The notes under the pieces: generated by a model
What the model saw: the letters and a program-made list of their open reading frames with translations, nothing else
Databases searched by the model: none
Told to the model about the DNA's origin: nothing
Made by a program: the position numbers and the translations under genes
NCBI RefSeq assembly: GCF_038066715.1
Contig: NZ_JBBUKT010000001.1
Span: 1,157,924 to 1,221,923, forward strand
Direction: 5' to 3'
Source of the DNA: Luteolibacter sp. Y139
GTDB lineage: Bacteria > Verrucomicrobiota > Verrucomicrobiia > Verrucomicrobiales > Akkermansiaceae
DNA length: 64,000 bases
In this document: piece by piece, positions 16,584 through 25,386 of the stretch
Position numbering within the stretch: position 1 is the stretch's first letter
Layout: each line of letters opens with the position of its first letter

Positions 16584-17321
16584 TCAACTGCGCAGCGCCG
16601 CCTTCAGCGCCACCAGCTCCTCATCCACCTGGGCCGTGGTCGGCTCGTGGAGGGTGGCGGCGATCTGCTGGCGCAGGCAGTCGCGGAACTTCGCCCGCAG
16701 CCGGCTGACCACCTTCCGCACCGCCTCGCCATTCATCCCGAGTTCGGCAGCCGCCGCCTCGTAGCTGCTCTCCGCGACCCCCGTGGGATTCAGGAATGCC
16801 TCCACCACCGCGAATTGCGCCCCGCGGCCGGCCGAGCGCTCGCTTTCGCCCAGATCATTCAATGAAGCGTGGAGCACCGACATCGCCCAGCTCCGGTCAA
16901 AATGCGCTTCTGGCGTCGCGAAGTCCTGCGGCTCAGCCTCGTAGCGGCTCTCGGCCTGCCCGACATCCAGCGACAGCAGTTCCTTCCCCCCTCCCCGCTT
17001 CTGCGCCTGCTCCCGGCCCCGCACGTCGCCGATGTAGCGCTGGAAAACGGTCAGCAGGAAGGTCCGCAGCTTGCCCAATTCCTGGCTGGCCGCGGAAAAC
17101 AGGTCGCGCTCCAGCAGGTAGTGGAAAAATCCCTGCGTCAGGTCCTCCGAATCCGGGTGCGGGTGGCCCTGCCGCCGGGCGAAGACGTAGAGCGGATACC
17201 AGTAATCCGTGCACAGCCGCTCCAGCGCGGCCTGCCGGGCCTCCGGACTGCCATCCCGGCACAGATCCACCACTGCCGTCCACTGCGTGACGGGGAAGGG
17301 AGAGGCCATGCCGGTGCTCAT
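16584..17321 (-). CDS. ECF-family RNA polymerase sigma factor
   Basis: A 245-residue sigma-70-family factor lacking sigma-1 and sigma-3. Region 2 reads YWYPLYVFARRQGHPHPDSEDLTQGFFHYLL, the 'Tyr-W-YPLY-YIRR' style typical of planctomycete/verrucomicrobial ECFs. Region 4 contains YEAAAAELGMNGEAVRKVVSRLRAKFRD, a helix-turn-helix for the -35 element. It is longer than usual ECFs because of the linker and a C-terminal tail. No anti-sigma gene is adjacent; the Ser/Thr kinase-TPR gene follows by 47 bp, implying control by phosphorylation. Target promoters are unknown. An alternative start is 17309. Confidence 0.9.
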   Translation of the reverse strand: MSTGMASPFPVTQWTAVVDLCRDGSPEARQAALERLCTDYWYPLYVFARRQGHPHPDSEDLTQGFFHYLLERDLFSAASQELGKLRTFLLTVFQRYIGDVRGREQAQKRGGGKELLSLDVGQAESRYEAEPQDFATPEAHFDRSWAMSVLHASLNDLGESERSAGRGAQFAVVEAFLNPTGVAESSYEAAAAELGMNGEAVRKVVSRLRAKFRDCLRQQIAATLHEPTTAQVDEELVALKAALRS

Positions 17322-17413
17322 CGGAACGCCTCTGAAACGACGTCACTCGCCCGGTTCCTTCAAGCCCGATTTCCAGACTCGCCAAGTCCGCTCCAGCTCC
17401 CGAAGTTACGGTC

Positions 17414-17842
17414 ATGCACGTCGCCCTGATTTCCGCCACCTGGCACGCAGACCTCCTGCGTGGCGCCAGCGCGGCCTGTCAGGAAACCCTCGCCGGAAAT
17501 GCCACCGCCGAGGAGTTCACCGTGCCGGGATGTCTCGAAATCCCCCTTTTCGCCCAAAAACTCGCGGCAACCGGCAAATACGACGCCATCGTCGCCTTCG
17601 GCCTGATCGTGGACGGCGGCATCTATCGTCACGAATTTGTCGCTGATGCGGTACTTTCAGGCATGATGCGCGTGCAGTTGGATACTGGCGTACCGATCCT
17701 TTCCTGTGTGTTGACCCCACATCATTTCGACGAAAGTCCGGAGCGTATCGCTTTCTTCCGCGACCACCTCGTCGTGAAAGGCGTTGAAGTCGGCAAGGCC
17801 GCTCTCGCCATCATCCGCCTCGGGGCCGCCGTAACCTGCTAG
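17414..17842 (+). CDS. ribH: 6,7-dimethyl-8-ribityllumazine synthase, type II (RibH2-like)
   Basis: A 142-residue lumazine synthase catalysing condensation of 5-amino-6-ribitylamino-uracil with 3,4-dihydroxybutanone phosphate in riboflavin synthesis. Motifs are VALISATWHADLLRG, the loop VPGCLEIPL, AIVAFGLIVDGGIYRHEFVA and LDTGVPILSCVLTPHHF. The YRHEFVA and LTPHHF segments are characteristic of the type II (RibH2) enzymes described in Brucella and rhizobia rather than of the common icosahedral type I. No other rib gene is in the window and no FMN riboswitch was recognised upstream. The methyltransferase gene starts 12 bp downstream. Confidence 0.88.
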   Translation: MHVALISATWHADLLRGASAACQETLAGNATAEEFTVPGCLEIPLFAQKLAATGKYDAIVAFGLIVDGGIYRHEFVADAVLSGMMRVQLDTGVPILSCVLTPHHFDESPERIAFFRDHLVVKGVEVGKAALAIIRLGAAVTC

Positions 17843-17854
17843 AATGAACCACCG

Positions 17855-18436
17855 GTGAACGACTGCACGCCACTCCAGGAACGCCTGCTGTTCCTCCAGA
17901 AATTCCTCTCAGCCCCGCTGAGCACGGGAAGCATTGTCCCGAGCTCCCGCCACCTGACGAAGGCGATGCTCAAGCCGATCAACTGGGAGAATTCGCGGCA
18001 TATCGCCGAGCTGGGAGCCGGCACCGGAGTCTTCACCCGGGAAATCCGCCGCCGCCGCGATCCCCGCTGCCAAGTTTACATCTTCGAGCGCGATGAAGCG
18101 CTACGGGAACGCCTGCAGGTGGAAATCCCGGATTTTTCGTTTCACCCGGATGCCCGCGACATCCACCTGCTGCCGCGGGAGGAAGACTCGGCCCCGCTGT
18201 TAGACGGGATCATTTCCGGCCTGCCCTTCGCGAATTTCCCGACGAGCCTGCGTGACCAGATCCTCGATAACGTGAAGGCAGCCCTGAAGCCGGACGGGAA
18301 GTTCATCGCCTTCCAGTATTCGCTGAGGCTGAAGTCGCGGCTGGAGAAGCGGTTCGAGAAAGTGAGCACCTCGCTGGTCACGCTCAATGTCCCGCCCGCC
18401 TTCGTCCACGTGTGCGAAGGTCCGCGCGGAAACTGA
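17855..18436 (+). CDS. Class I SAM-dependent methyltransferase (phospholipid N-methyltransferase-like)
   Basis: A 193-residue methyltransferase starting at a GTG. Motif I is AELGAGTGVFTREI, the acidic residue binding the ribose is in VYIFERDE, and a D-G-I-I-S-G-L-P-F-A motif occupies the position of motif IV. The N-terminal lead (LFLQKFLSAPLSTGSIVPSSRHLTKAML) is the pattern of PmtA-type phosphatidylethanolamine N-methyltransferases and of related rRNA-dimethylase-like proteins, so a lipid substrate is the best guess. It follows ribH by 12 bp. A hairpin directly after the stop probably ends the transcript. Confidence 0.72.
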   Translation: MNDCTPLQERLLFLQKFLSAPLSTGSIVPSSRHLTKAMLKPINWENSRHIAELGAGTGVFTREIRRRRDPRCQVYIFERDEALRERLQVEIPDFSFHPDARDIHLLPREEDSAPLLDGIISGLPFANFPTSLRDQILDNVKAALKPDGKFIAFQYSLRLKSRLEKRFEKVSTSLVTLNVPPAFVHVCEGPRGN

Positions 18437-18439
18437 GCA

Positions 18440-18466
18440 AGTCGGGGCCACGAAGCTGTGGCGACT
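18440..18466 (+). terminator. Hairpin after the methyltransferase gene
   Basis: Arms AGTCG(ggg)CCAC and GTGGCGACT flank a 6-nt loop immediately after the stop codon. There is no T tract; this is a probable transcript end. Confidence 0.5.
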
Positions 18467-18471
18467 CAAGC

Positions 18472-18501
18472 ATTGTGCAGAATGAATTGAGTATTGTGCA
18501 G
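18472..18501 (+). promoter_or_regulatory. Direct-repeat operator candidate (21-bp spacing)
   Basis: ATTGTGCAG occurs identically at 18472-18480 and 18493-18501, a 21-bp (two helical turns) direct repeat 55 bp upstream of the secreted glycosidase-like gene. Direct half-sites at 21 bp are classic for AraC-family activators such as AraC and XylR. Related pairs occur at three other places in the locus. Confidence 0.6.
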
Positions 18502-18555
18502 GGTGGCGCGCCGTCAGGTTGACGCTTGGGCATGAAGGCGGTCGGATCGCATGCC

Positions 18556-20682
18556 ATGAAGGTAGCCATCATTGCCGCGACCTGCTTCGCCGCCTCATTC
18601 GCAGGCGCCCAGGAAAAGCTCGACCGCGAGGCGATCGTGCGGCGGCACCAGCCCGTGCTGGAAAAGGCGGACAAGCTCACGCCCTTCGGTCTCGGGCTGC
18701 CGGGCGCGGACTTCGTCTTCACCGCCGACGTCACCGGGCTGCAGACATTGGTCGATTTCCACCGCGACGGGCAGGATCTCAATACGATGGCCGGCTGGGC
18801 ATGGCATGAGTTTCCGAATCCGGAAAAATTCACGCTCGCAGACTGCACGGCACCTCATCCGCACGATGGGGAAACGCGGCCCTACATGCCGATGAATCCG
18901 CCCGATGGCCTGTCACCGGAAAAGAAGGAGCGCTGGCTGAAGGCGTCCGCGTGGCTGCGCTCGAATCCACACCGGATCGGCCTCGGTCAGCTCGGCTTCG
19001 TGAAAGCGGATGGGACTTCCATCAAGCCTGAGGATCTCTCGGGCATCCATCAGGAGATGGACCTGTGGTCCGGCACGCTGCGCTCGCGATTCGTCCTCGA
19101 AGGTTCGGAGGTGAAGGTGACCACGGTGCCGGTCGCCGGTCCAGATGGAGTAGCCGCAAGGATCGAGTCGGAGCTGTTAGAAAATGGGAAACTCGCGCTG
19201 GAACTGGCCTTCTCCGGACCCTCCCACGAATGGGGTGCCACCGGAGACGACGCGAATCCCGCCGCGCACCAGACCGAGTGCGTCGCGGAAAAGCAGGATG
19301 CCACCTTCGTCCGAACCATGGACGGGACACACTACGGTGCGGCACTGGCATGGAGCGGCGATGCGTCATTCGAAAAGAGCGGCACCCACCACTTTCTGCT
19401 GAAGCCGAAGGGCTCGCGGAACTTCGATCTCCGCCTCGTCTTCTCTCAAACGGGCACACCGGCGAATCCGCCCGCTTTCGACACCGATGCCGCCGCGTGC
19501 GCGAAACAATGGAACGGCTTCTGGAATCGCGGCGGCGCCATCGATTTCGCCGGCTCGACCGATTCTCGCGCAAAGGAACTCGAGCGTCGCGTCGTGCTCT
19601 CGCGCTACCTAATGGCCATCCATAGTGCGGGGCCCAACCCGCCGCAGGAAACCGGCAACGCTCGCAATTCATGGTTCGGCAAGTTCCACCTTGAGATGGT
19701 GCCTTGGCACAGCGCCCACTTCTCGCTGTGGGGCATGCCGGAGGTCACCGACCGCCAGCTTGATTTCTACCAACGCATCCTGCCGAAGGCCCGCGAAACC
19801 GCCGTGGCACAAGGTTGCAAGGGCGCGCGCTGGCCAAAGATGACCGACCCGTCCGGCCGCGAGAGCCCGAGCGATATCGGCGTGTATCTCGCGTGGCAGC
19901 AGTCACACCCCATTTATCTGTTAGAGCTCGTGCGCCGTGCCAAGCCCGGCCGGAAGACCTTGGAAAAGCACCGCGAGGTGATCTTCGCGACCGCCGATTT
20001 CCTCGCGTCGTTTCCTCGCCGTGGTGACGATGGCAAGCTTCACCTGCTGCCACCATTGATCCCCGCTCAGGAGTGCTACAAGCAGTCCGAGACGAAGGAC
20101 CCGGCCTATGAACTCGCCTACTTCCGCTGGGCACTCGGCAAGGCACGCGAATGGCGCGCCGAACTCGGGGAAGCACCCGATCCCGCATGGGAGACCGCTT
20201 GGAAAGATCTCGCTCCCTTGCCTGTCGTGGAAGATCGCTACGCCACGGTCAGCGGCCCACCCTTCACGCTTTATCACGATCATCCCTGCGTCCTCATGGT
20301 CTGCGGCTGGCTGCCTCCGGAGAAGGACTTCGACATGGCCCGCTTCGGCCGCACCTACGACGATATCGCGAAGAAGTGGGACTACCCGACCACTTGGGGC
20401 TGGGATCCTCCGGTAATGGCCATGGCAGCCGCCCGCCTCGGCCGCCCCTCCGCCGCGGTCGATGAACTGCTCCGCAACACGCCCCGCAACGGCTACCTCG
20501 CCAACGGCCACAACTACCTCGACCAACGCCTGCCGCTCTACCTCCCCGGCAATGGCGGCCTGCTTCACGCCGTGGCGATGATGGCCGCCGGTTGGGATGG
20601 TGCTCCGGATCGGCCAAGCCCCGGCTTCCCGGCGGACGGAACGTGGAAGGTGAAGACGGAAGGATTGATCAAGGCACCTTGA
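18556..20682 (+). CDS. Secreted six-hairpin glycosidase-like protein
   Basis: A 708-residue protein starting MKVAIIAATCFAASFAGAQ, a good signal peptide cleaved after AGA. The N-terminal half (~30-320) is beta-rich. The second half has the alpha/alpha-barrel feel of GH65/GH95-clan enzymes, with motifs WFGKFHLEMVPWHSAHFSLWG, KGARWPKMTDPSG, the run WQQSHPIYLLELV and TTWGWDPPVMAMAAARLG. Catalytic residues cannot be named with confidence, so the family is left open; a role on pectin side-chain sugars is inferred from position. The 21-bp direct-repeat operator lies just upstream. Convergent with the pectinesterase gene (21-bp gap). Confidence 0.72.
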   Translation: MKVAIIAATCFAASFAGAQEKLDREAIVRRHQPVLEKADKLTPFGLGLPGADFVFTADVTGLQTLVDFHRDGQDLNTMAGWAWHEFPNPEKFTLADCTAPHPHDGETRPYMPMNPPDGLSPEKKERWLKASAWLRSNPHRIGLGQLGFVKADGTSIKPEDLSGIHQEMDLWSGTLRSRFVLEGSEVKVTTVPVAGPDGVAARIESELLENGKLALELAFSGPSHEWGATGDDANPAAHQTECVAEKQDATFVRTMDGTHYGAALAWSGDASFEKSGTHHFLLKPKGSRNFDLRLVFSQTGTPANPPAFDTDAAACAKQWNGFWNRGGAIDFAGSTDSRAKELERRVVLSRYLMAIHSAGPNPPQETGNARNSWFGKFHLEMVPWHSAHFSLWGMPEVTDRQLDFYQRILPKARETAVAQGCKGARWPKMTDPSGRESPSDIGVYLAWQQSHPIYLLELVRRAKPGRKTLEKHREVIFATADFLASFPRRGDDGKLHLLPPLIPAQECYKQSETKDPAYELAYFRWALGKAREWRAELGEAPDPAWETAWKDLAPLPVVEDRYATVSGPPFTLYHDHPCVLMVCGWLPPEKDFDMARFGRTYDDIAKKWDYPTTWGWDPPVMAMAAARLGRPSAAVDELLRNTPRNGYLANGHNYLDQRLPLYLPGNGGLLHAVAMMAAGWDGAPDRPSPGFPADGTWKVKTEGLIKAP

Positions 20683-20703
20683 TCCGAGTGAAGCATGGCT
20701 CCT

Positions 20704-21738
20704 TCAAGGCTTCGCTGGATTCCAGCCATCGGAGCCACCGAACACCTTCTCGACGTTAATTGCCTTCGCCTGTTCGTCGGTCAGCTGACGGGACCACTTC
20801 ACGCGTGAATTCACCCGCGCACCCGGACCGGTCGACTGATACTCTCCATAGCGTGCGGTCTTCTCGTTCTCGGCCTTGTCCCAGTTGTTCCAGCCGTCGG
20901 GATGGATGTGGCTGCCCATCTCGCACCGGAGAAAAATCACGCTGGCATTGGGTCGCCACGGACGACCGAGAAAGGCCAGAGGCGGCTTCTTGTTGGAAGC
21001 TTCGGCATCCCATGGTGTCGGGTCGGCCGTGAGCTTGCAGTGCGAGAAGACGTAGCCAAAGGGGTTCTCCTCCGGCGTGCTGGCCGCGGTGACATAGCCG
21101 CCGTTCTTGCTGCGGAGCTCGCAGCCCTCAAAGAACGCGGTGCCAGATCCGTAGATGAAATCGACACGGCCCTCGATGTAGCAGTCTTTGAAATAGTGGC
21201 GGCCGTTATTGGCCATCAGGGTATCCTGCCAGCCGAGCAAGCGACAGTTGCGGACGGCGCAACGATCGCCATCGAGCCGCAGCGCCAGCGCCTGGCCGTG
21301 ATCACCTGAGGTATTCTCGATGGTAAGGTTCGTGGCCCGGAAGTCATCGCCCTGTGCGATCAGCGTGATCCCCTCGAGATTTTCGAGACGCCGTTCCTTC
21401 AACGTCTCATACACATTGAGATGAAAGCTAACCGTGGTGGTCACAGGATTCTCGCCGACCAGATGAATGAAGCGCTTCGACTTCGGAATCAGCGTTTGCT
21501 GCCAGCGATAGCGACCGGGCTTGAGCAGGATGACGTAGGGCTTCGTCGCATGGTCAGGCGCGGCATCCACCGCTTCCTGCAAGGTCTTGAACTTCGAATC
21601 CTTGCCGGTGGAAATCACAGCATCGATGTCCGCGGGCAATGGCAGGGCGCTCAATGCCGGAACGGCAAGCGGATCGGCGAAGCACGGAACTATCGCACAG
21701 GAAAAGACCAGCAACCAGGCAGGCAGGAAAGGCTTCAT
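20704..21738 (-). CDS. Pectin methylesterase, CE8
   Basis: A 344-residue secreted carbohydrate esterase family 8 enzyme that removes methyl esters from homogalacturonan. The start is the ATG at 21736-21738 (MKPFLPAWLLVFSCAIVPCFA, signal peptide). The beta-helix begins with the family's DAVISTGKDSKFKTLQEAVDAAP. Both catalytic aspartates are present in GWQDTLMANNGRHYF and VDFIYGSGTAFFEG, and the substrate-binding arginine is in LGRPWRPNA. Demethylation would prepare pectin for the GH28 and PL1 enzymes encoded nearby. It follows a terminator hairpin, so it has its own promoter or is expressed by read-through. Confidence 0.93.
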   Translation of the reverse strand: MKPFLPAWLLVFSCAIVPCFADPLAVPALSALPLPADIDAVISTGKDSKFKTLQEAVDAAPDHATKPYVILLKPGRYRWQQTLIPKSKRFIHLVGENPVTTTVSFHLNVYETLKERRLENLEGITLIAQGDDFRATNLTIENTSGDHGQALALRLDGDRCAVRNCRLLGWQDTLMANNGRHYFKDCYIEGRVDFIYGSGTAFFEGCELRSKNGGYVTAASTPEENPFGYVFSHCKLTADPTPWDAEASNKKPPLAFLGRPWRPNASVIFLRCEMGSHIHPDGWNNWDKAENEKTARYGEYQSTGPGARVNSRVKWSRQLTDEQAKAINVEKVFGGSDGWNPAKP

Positions 21739-21762
21739 TAGGTGTCTTGAGAAAAAGGAAAA

Positions 21763-21787
21763 GCGGCCCTCGTCTTCCGAGGGCCGC
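21763..21787 (-). terminator. Rho-independent terminator of the malectin/beta-strand-repeat gene
   Basis: Perfect 10-bp arms GCGGCCCTCG (21763-21772) and CGAGGGCCGC (21778-21787), 5-nt loop. On the minus strand they are followed by a T-rich tract (complement of aaaaggaaaaag). This is the clearest intrinsic terminator in the window. Confidence 0.85.
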
Positions 21788-21814
21788 CGTGGGGACATGA
21801 GAAGTAGCGAAGCG

Positions 21815-24800
21815 CTACGGCTGCTGAACCGCAAGCCGCACGAAGACCTTCGCCTTCCCGGCTGGCAGCGTATACGAGATCGCGGTCGGACTATTGACGG
21901 CAGGCGTCACCACGGCCCACGGGTCCGTGACACCGAGGTCATCGGACTCCTCGATCGCCCAGGTGACATCACCATTCGCCACCGCCTCAGCTCCCTTGGC
22001 AAAGGAGACCGCGCCGCTGGCGTAAGTTCCGGCGGGCACGCTGGAAACGGTCGGGCTCTTGCCAAGGGCATATTCGACGAGATTGCTGAGCCCGTCATGG
22101 TCATGATCGCTGGATCCGGGTTCGCCGGATATTCCGTTCGCCGTAGCCCAAGTGCTGTAGTTTGAAGCTCCCCCGGCGACGGCGAGTGAAAGCACGCCGG
22201 TTGTCTGGTTGAAGCTCCAGGTCTTGCTGCCATCGGTACGGGTCCACACGCTTCCGGACTTCGCGAAGTCCGGTGTCGGAGAACCGGGGCGCGTGTCGAT
22301 GATCTCAATGCCGCAGATCTTCCCGTTGTCGACCACGTTGGCGAAGTTGATGATGATCGCCCCGCTGGCATTGGCGGCCACCGTGCGTTCCTCGATCACG
22401 GCTTTCTTCTGCGCATTCCCGGCCGCGACCCAGATGTCGTAGTCGTCGAGCTGCAGCACGCCGTTGATCGTGACGTCGAACTTCCGCTTGTTCGCGGCGT
22501 TATGGAAGACCTCCGCGAAGTGCAGGCGGACCTTGTAGTTGTTGCCGATGGTGAGGCCGCCAAAGGTATAGGTCATGTTCCCGTATCGCTCGGCAATGTA
22601 GACCGCTTCCGGCGCGGGATCAGTGACACCCGTGAGATTGATCGGCCCCGAACCGCCCGTGTAAATATTGCCGCCTGAAACATAGGAGGTTCCCGAAACG
22701 AAGTCGCCGATCGCGTTGGCGCTGGCATTCACTTTGGTGGCGGCGGGACTGATCCACGCGGCGTCGGTAACCGCGAAGCTCGCACCGAAGGTTTCCCTCA
22801 AGGCCCCGACATCCACGAGCGACCAGCTATTGCCATTGGCCGGACTGGCCGCGCTCAGATCGAGTTTCAGCTTGCCGTTCAGATTGGCGGTGCCGGTGCC
22901 GGCAATCTTGTTGCTCACGCCATTGGACCCCGGCTTGAAGAGCATCGACGCACCGTTGGCCAGCGTGAACGTGGCGGTTGTCCCCACGGTCGTATCGCCC
23001 GTATACCGGTTGTGGCCGGTGAAGGTCACCGTGTCGGCGGCGGTGGTTCCAGTGAAAGCAACCGCTGTCACGTTGCCGCCATCCTGAATGGATCCTCCCC
23101 ACGTGGTGTTATTCCGCTGGAAACTGAGGAGCGCGACTCCACCGCCAGGACCGTGGTTCGTCACGGTGCCGGTGCCGGTCACGGCGCCAAATGATTCGCC
23201 CCCGCCTACCACATCCAGCGTGCCGTTCACCGCCACGGATGCATTGGCAGTGTAAGTGTCGGAGGTCTCCGTTCTCAGCGTGGCACCTGCGGAAATCGTC
23301 CCGCCAGAGCCCACTTGCTTGCCGGCGGTGACCGGGTTGAACACCTGCAGCGTGCCAGCGGTCACATTGAGCGCCCAGCCTTGGTTCTGGCTGCCATTCA
23401 GGACGAGCTTTCCAGTTCCAGCCTTGGTCAAGGCACGGTTGGAAGAATTCGTCGGATCGTAGTTGTTGAGTGGTCCTGTTAGAATGACATCACCGGCGGA
23501 GGTGTTCACGGTGAATCCATTGAGACCGGCACCGATTCCCGCGCTGATCGTCTGGGGATTCGCCGAAAGGTTCTGGATGGTCTTCGAATTCAGGTAGAGC
23601 TCGTTGCCGGAGAGATTGAAGGATCCCGCTGCCGCATCGAAGCGCAGGCCCGCGAGTTGTACCGCTCCAGGGAGGAGGTTCACCGTGTCCCACGCAGTGG
23701 CAACGTCATTGTTGCTCGCCGTATTGGAACCCGTAAGTGTGGGGAGATCGTTGGTCACCGGCGACGAGAGTGAAGTCCAGTTCGCCCCCGTGCTCCAATT
23801 CCCGCCGCTGCCTCCTGCCCAAACGGAGTCGGGAAGAACGCCGAACGCGAGCTTGCCGCTGGCCTTCGTGAAATACCACGTGGCCGGCCCCACAATCTTC
23901 CTCCAAATTCCCGGCGAGGTTTCAGTGAAACCGGGCACCGTGAAATTCGCGCCGTAGGTCACGCTCGGCGACTGCACCAGCACCCACTTGGTGCCGATGG
24001 CAGGCGTGCCCACCGTGTCGAGACCGGTGATGTCGAGGGCCCCGTTGAGCGAGACCAAGCCCGGGCCAAAGATCTTGTTGCTGACTCCATCCGGCTCGAT
24101 CTTGAACGTGACCTTGCCGCCATTGAGAAGGTTCAGCTTGGAGCCGGCCGTCCTCACCTCGGTATCGCCGGTGTAGGTGTTTTGACCGGAGAGATTCACG
24201 AGCGGGATACCCGTGTTCGAACCCAGCAACACCCCGAGCCTGCCTCCCCCATCGCCATCCACGAGGTTGCCCGCGATGTCGTTGATCCGGGTCACCGGAT
24301 CCTGGTTGAAATCGATGATCGTGGTTCCTCCACCGGCGAGGCTCTTGATGGTGCTACCTGCCACCGCATCCATCTCACCTAGCGCCGTGTTGATCGTGAA
24401 GCCGACGGTGGAGGTGGCGTTGTTCAGTTTGAGCGTCGTATTGTAGTGCCAGTTGGCGTTGGTCGACAGGAGCGTCGCGTTCGCGTTGACGTTCACCGTG
24501 CCGAAGATACCTCCCGCCCAATCCAGCGTGCCTGCATTCACGGTGAGCTGGAATGGCGCTCCGCCGGAGCCATCCACCGTGCTGTAGCTTCCGTCCACCT
24601 TGACCGTGCTGGTCCCGTTCTTGGTGAAGACGTGGCTGAAGGTATTGGTTTCCACTCCCAACAGTTCGAGCTCGCCGGTTCCCGCAGCCACGATGCCACT
24701 GGCGTTCTCCTGCAACCGCGCGTTGAGGACCTGGGGGAACGTCGAGTTATTGGCGATCGTCTTGCCATTGAAGAAAATGGGATTTCCGCCGATCTCGAAT

Positions 24801-25111
24801 GACTCGGCCGCGGCGTCGAAGGTGAGGCTATTGACCGCGATCGTGCCACCGATGGCCGTGTTGAGGTCGTTCGTGTTGAACGCATTTGTGACTCCGGAGA
24901 AAACAATATCGTCGCCGGTCAGCGGTGCGGCTGACCAGTTTCCAGCGACCGACCAATTCGGGTCGGAGCCATCGCCTCCGGTCCACGTGGCAGTGGCCGC
25001 CGCAGCGGAGCCGCAGAGCGCGATTGCACCGCCCACAGACATGATGGCGGATCGTCGGGAGAGACCTTCCACGAGCCGCAGCATCGGGAAGGACTGAAGG
25101 GGAGTTTTCAT
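21815..25111 (-). CDS. Secreted beta-strand-repeat protein with malectin domain
   Basis: A 1098-residue exported protein. A long signal region (to ~40, ending SAAAATA) is followed by two similar blocks opening with a W-x-G-G motif (TWTGGDGSDPNWSVAGNW and VWAGGSGGNWSTGANW) and repeats of the autotransporter-associated (PATR) type such as LTKAGTGKLVLNG and NRYTGDTTV. Around residues 790-960 lies a malectin-like carbohydrate-binding domain (FGGLTIGNNYKVRLHFAEVF, then KRKFDVTING). The C terminus has a DHDHDGLSNLVEYALG calcium-type linker and a small beta domain; no outer-membrane barrel is present. Surface display or pectin binding is inferred. Preceded by AAACCCATG and followed by a strong terminator. 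Confidence 0.82.
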   Translation of the reverse strand: MKTPLQSFPMLRLVEGLSRRSAIMSVGGAIALCGSAAAATATWTGGDGSDPNWSVAGNWSAAPLTGDDIVFSGVTNAFNTNDLNTAIGGTIAVNSLTFDAAAESFEIGGNPIFFNGKTIANNSTFPQVLNARLQENASGIVAAGTGELELLGVETNTFSHVFTKNGTSTVKVDGSYSTVDGSGGAPFQLTVNAGTLDWAGGIFGTVNVNANATLLSTNANWHYNTTLKLNNATSTVGFTINTALGEMDAVAGSTIKSLAGGGTTIIDFNQDPVTRINDIAGNLVDGDGGGRLGVLLGSNTGIPLVNLSGQNTYTGDTEVRTAGSKLNLLNGGKVTFKIEPDGVSNKIFGPGLVSLNGALDITGLDTVGTPAIGTKWVLVQSPSVTYGANFTVPGFTETSPGIWRKIVGPATWYFTKASGKLAFGVLPDSVWAGGSGGNWSTGANWTSLSSPVTNDLPTLTGSNTASNNDVATAWDTVNLLPGAVQLAGLRFDAAAGSFNLSGNELYLNSKTIQNLSANPQTISAGIGAGLNGFTVNTSAGDVILTGPLNNYDPTNSSNRALTKAGTGKLVLNGSQNQGWALNVTAGTLQVFNPVTAGKQVGSGGTISAGATLRTETSDTYTANASVAVNGTLDVVGGGESFGAVTGTGTVTNHGPGGGVALLSFQRNNTTWGGSIQDGGNVTAVAFTGTTAADTVTFTGHNRYTGDTTVGTTATFTLANGASMLFKPGSNGVSNKIAGTGTANLNGKLKLDLSAASPANGNSWSLVDVGALRETFGASFAVTDAAWISPAATKVNASANAIGDFVSGTSYVSGGNIYTGGSGPINLTGVTDPAPEAVYIAERYGNMTYTFGGLTIGNNYKVRLHFAEVFHNAANKRKFDVTINGVLQLDDYDIWVAAGNAQKKAVIEERTVAANASGAIIINFANVVDNGKICGIEIIDTRPGSPTPDFAKSGSVWTRTDGSKTWSFNQTTGVLSLAVAGGASNYSTWATANGISGEPGSSDHDHDGLSNLVEYALGKSPTVSSVPAGTYASGAVSFAKGAEAVANGDVTWAIEESDDLGVTDPWAVVTPAVNSPTAISYTLPAGKAKVFVRLAVQQP

Positions 25112-25386
25112 GGGTTTGGATCGTGAGGTGTTTGGCTAGTGGTCCGTGGAGACGGAGAGCCGCGACGTCATCGACGGGATCTCCAATTCCAATCCGGAGA
25201 TCATGTTAGCCATTCCCTGCCGCCGTAAATTGTGCGCGGCTGCAAACCTCATTGGATAAAATGAAGCTTGCTACACTCTCGAATCGAGCGACTTACTACG
25301 ATTCTTATAGTAGTTCTCGCAGACCCATTCCCACGACAAGCAGAAGCTTCTCCCGCCACTCCCTCAGGACTGCATCGTCACCAAGG
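25112..25386. other. Intergenic region upstream of the malectin-domain gene
   Basis: No gene is seen. It should hold the promoter of the malectin/beta-strand-repeat gene. A single half-site resembling the locus operator (ATTGTGCGC at 25230-25238) overlaps a TGCA, but no partner sits at 21 bp. Confidence 0.4.
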
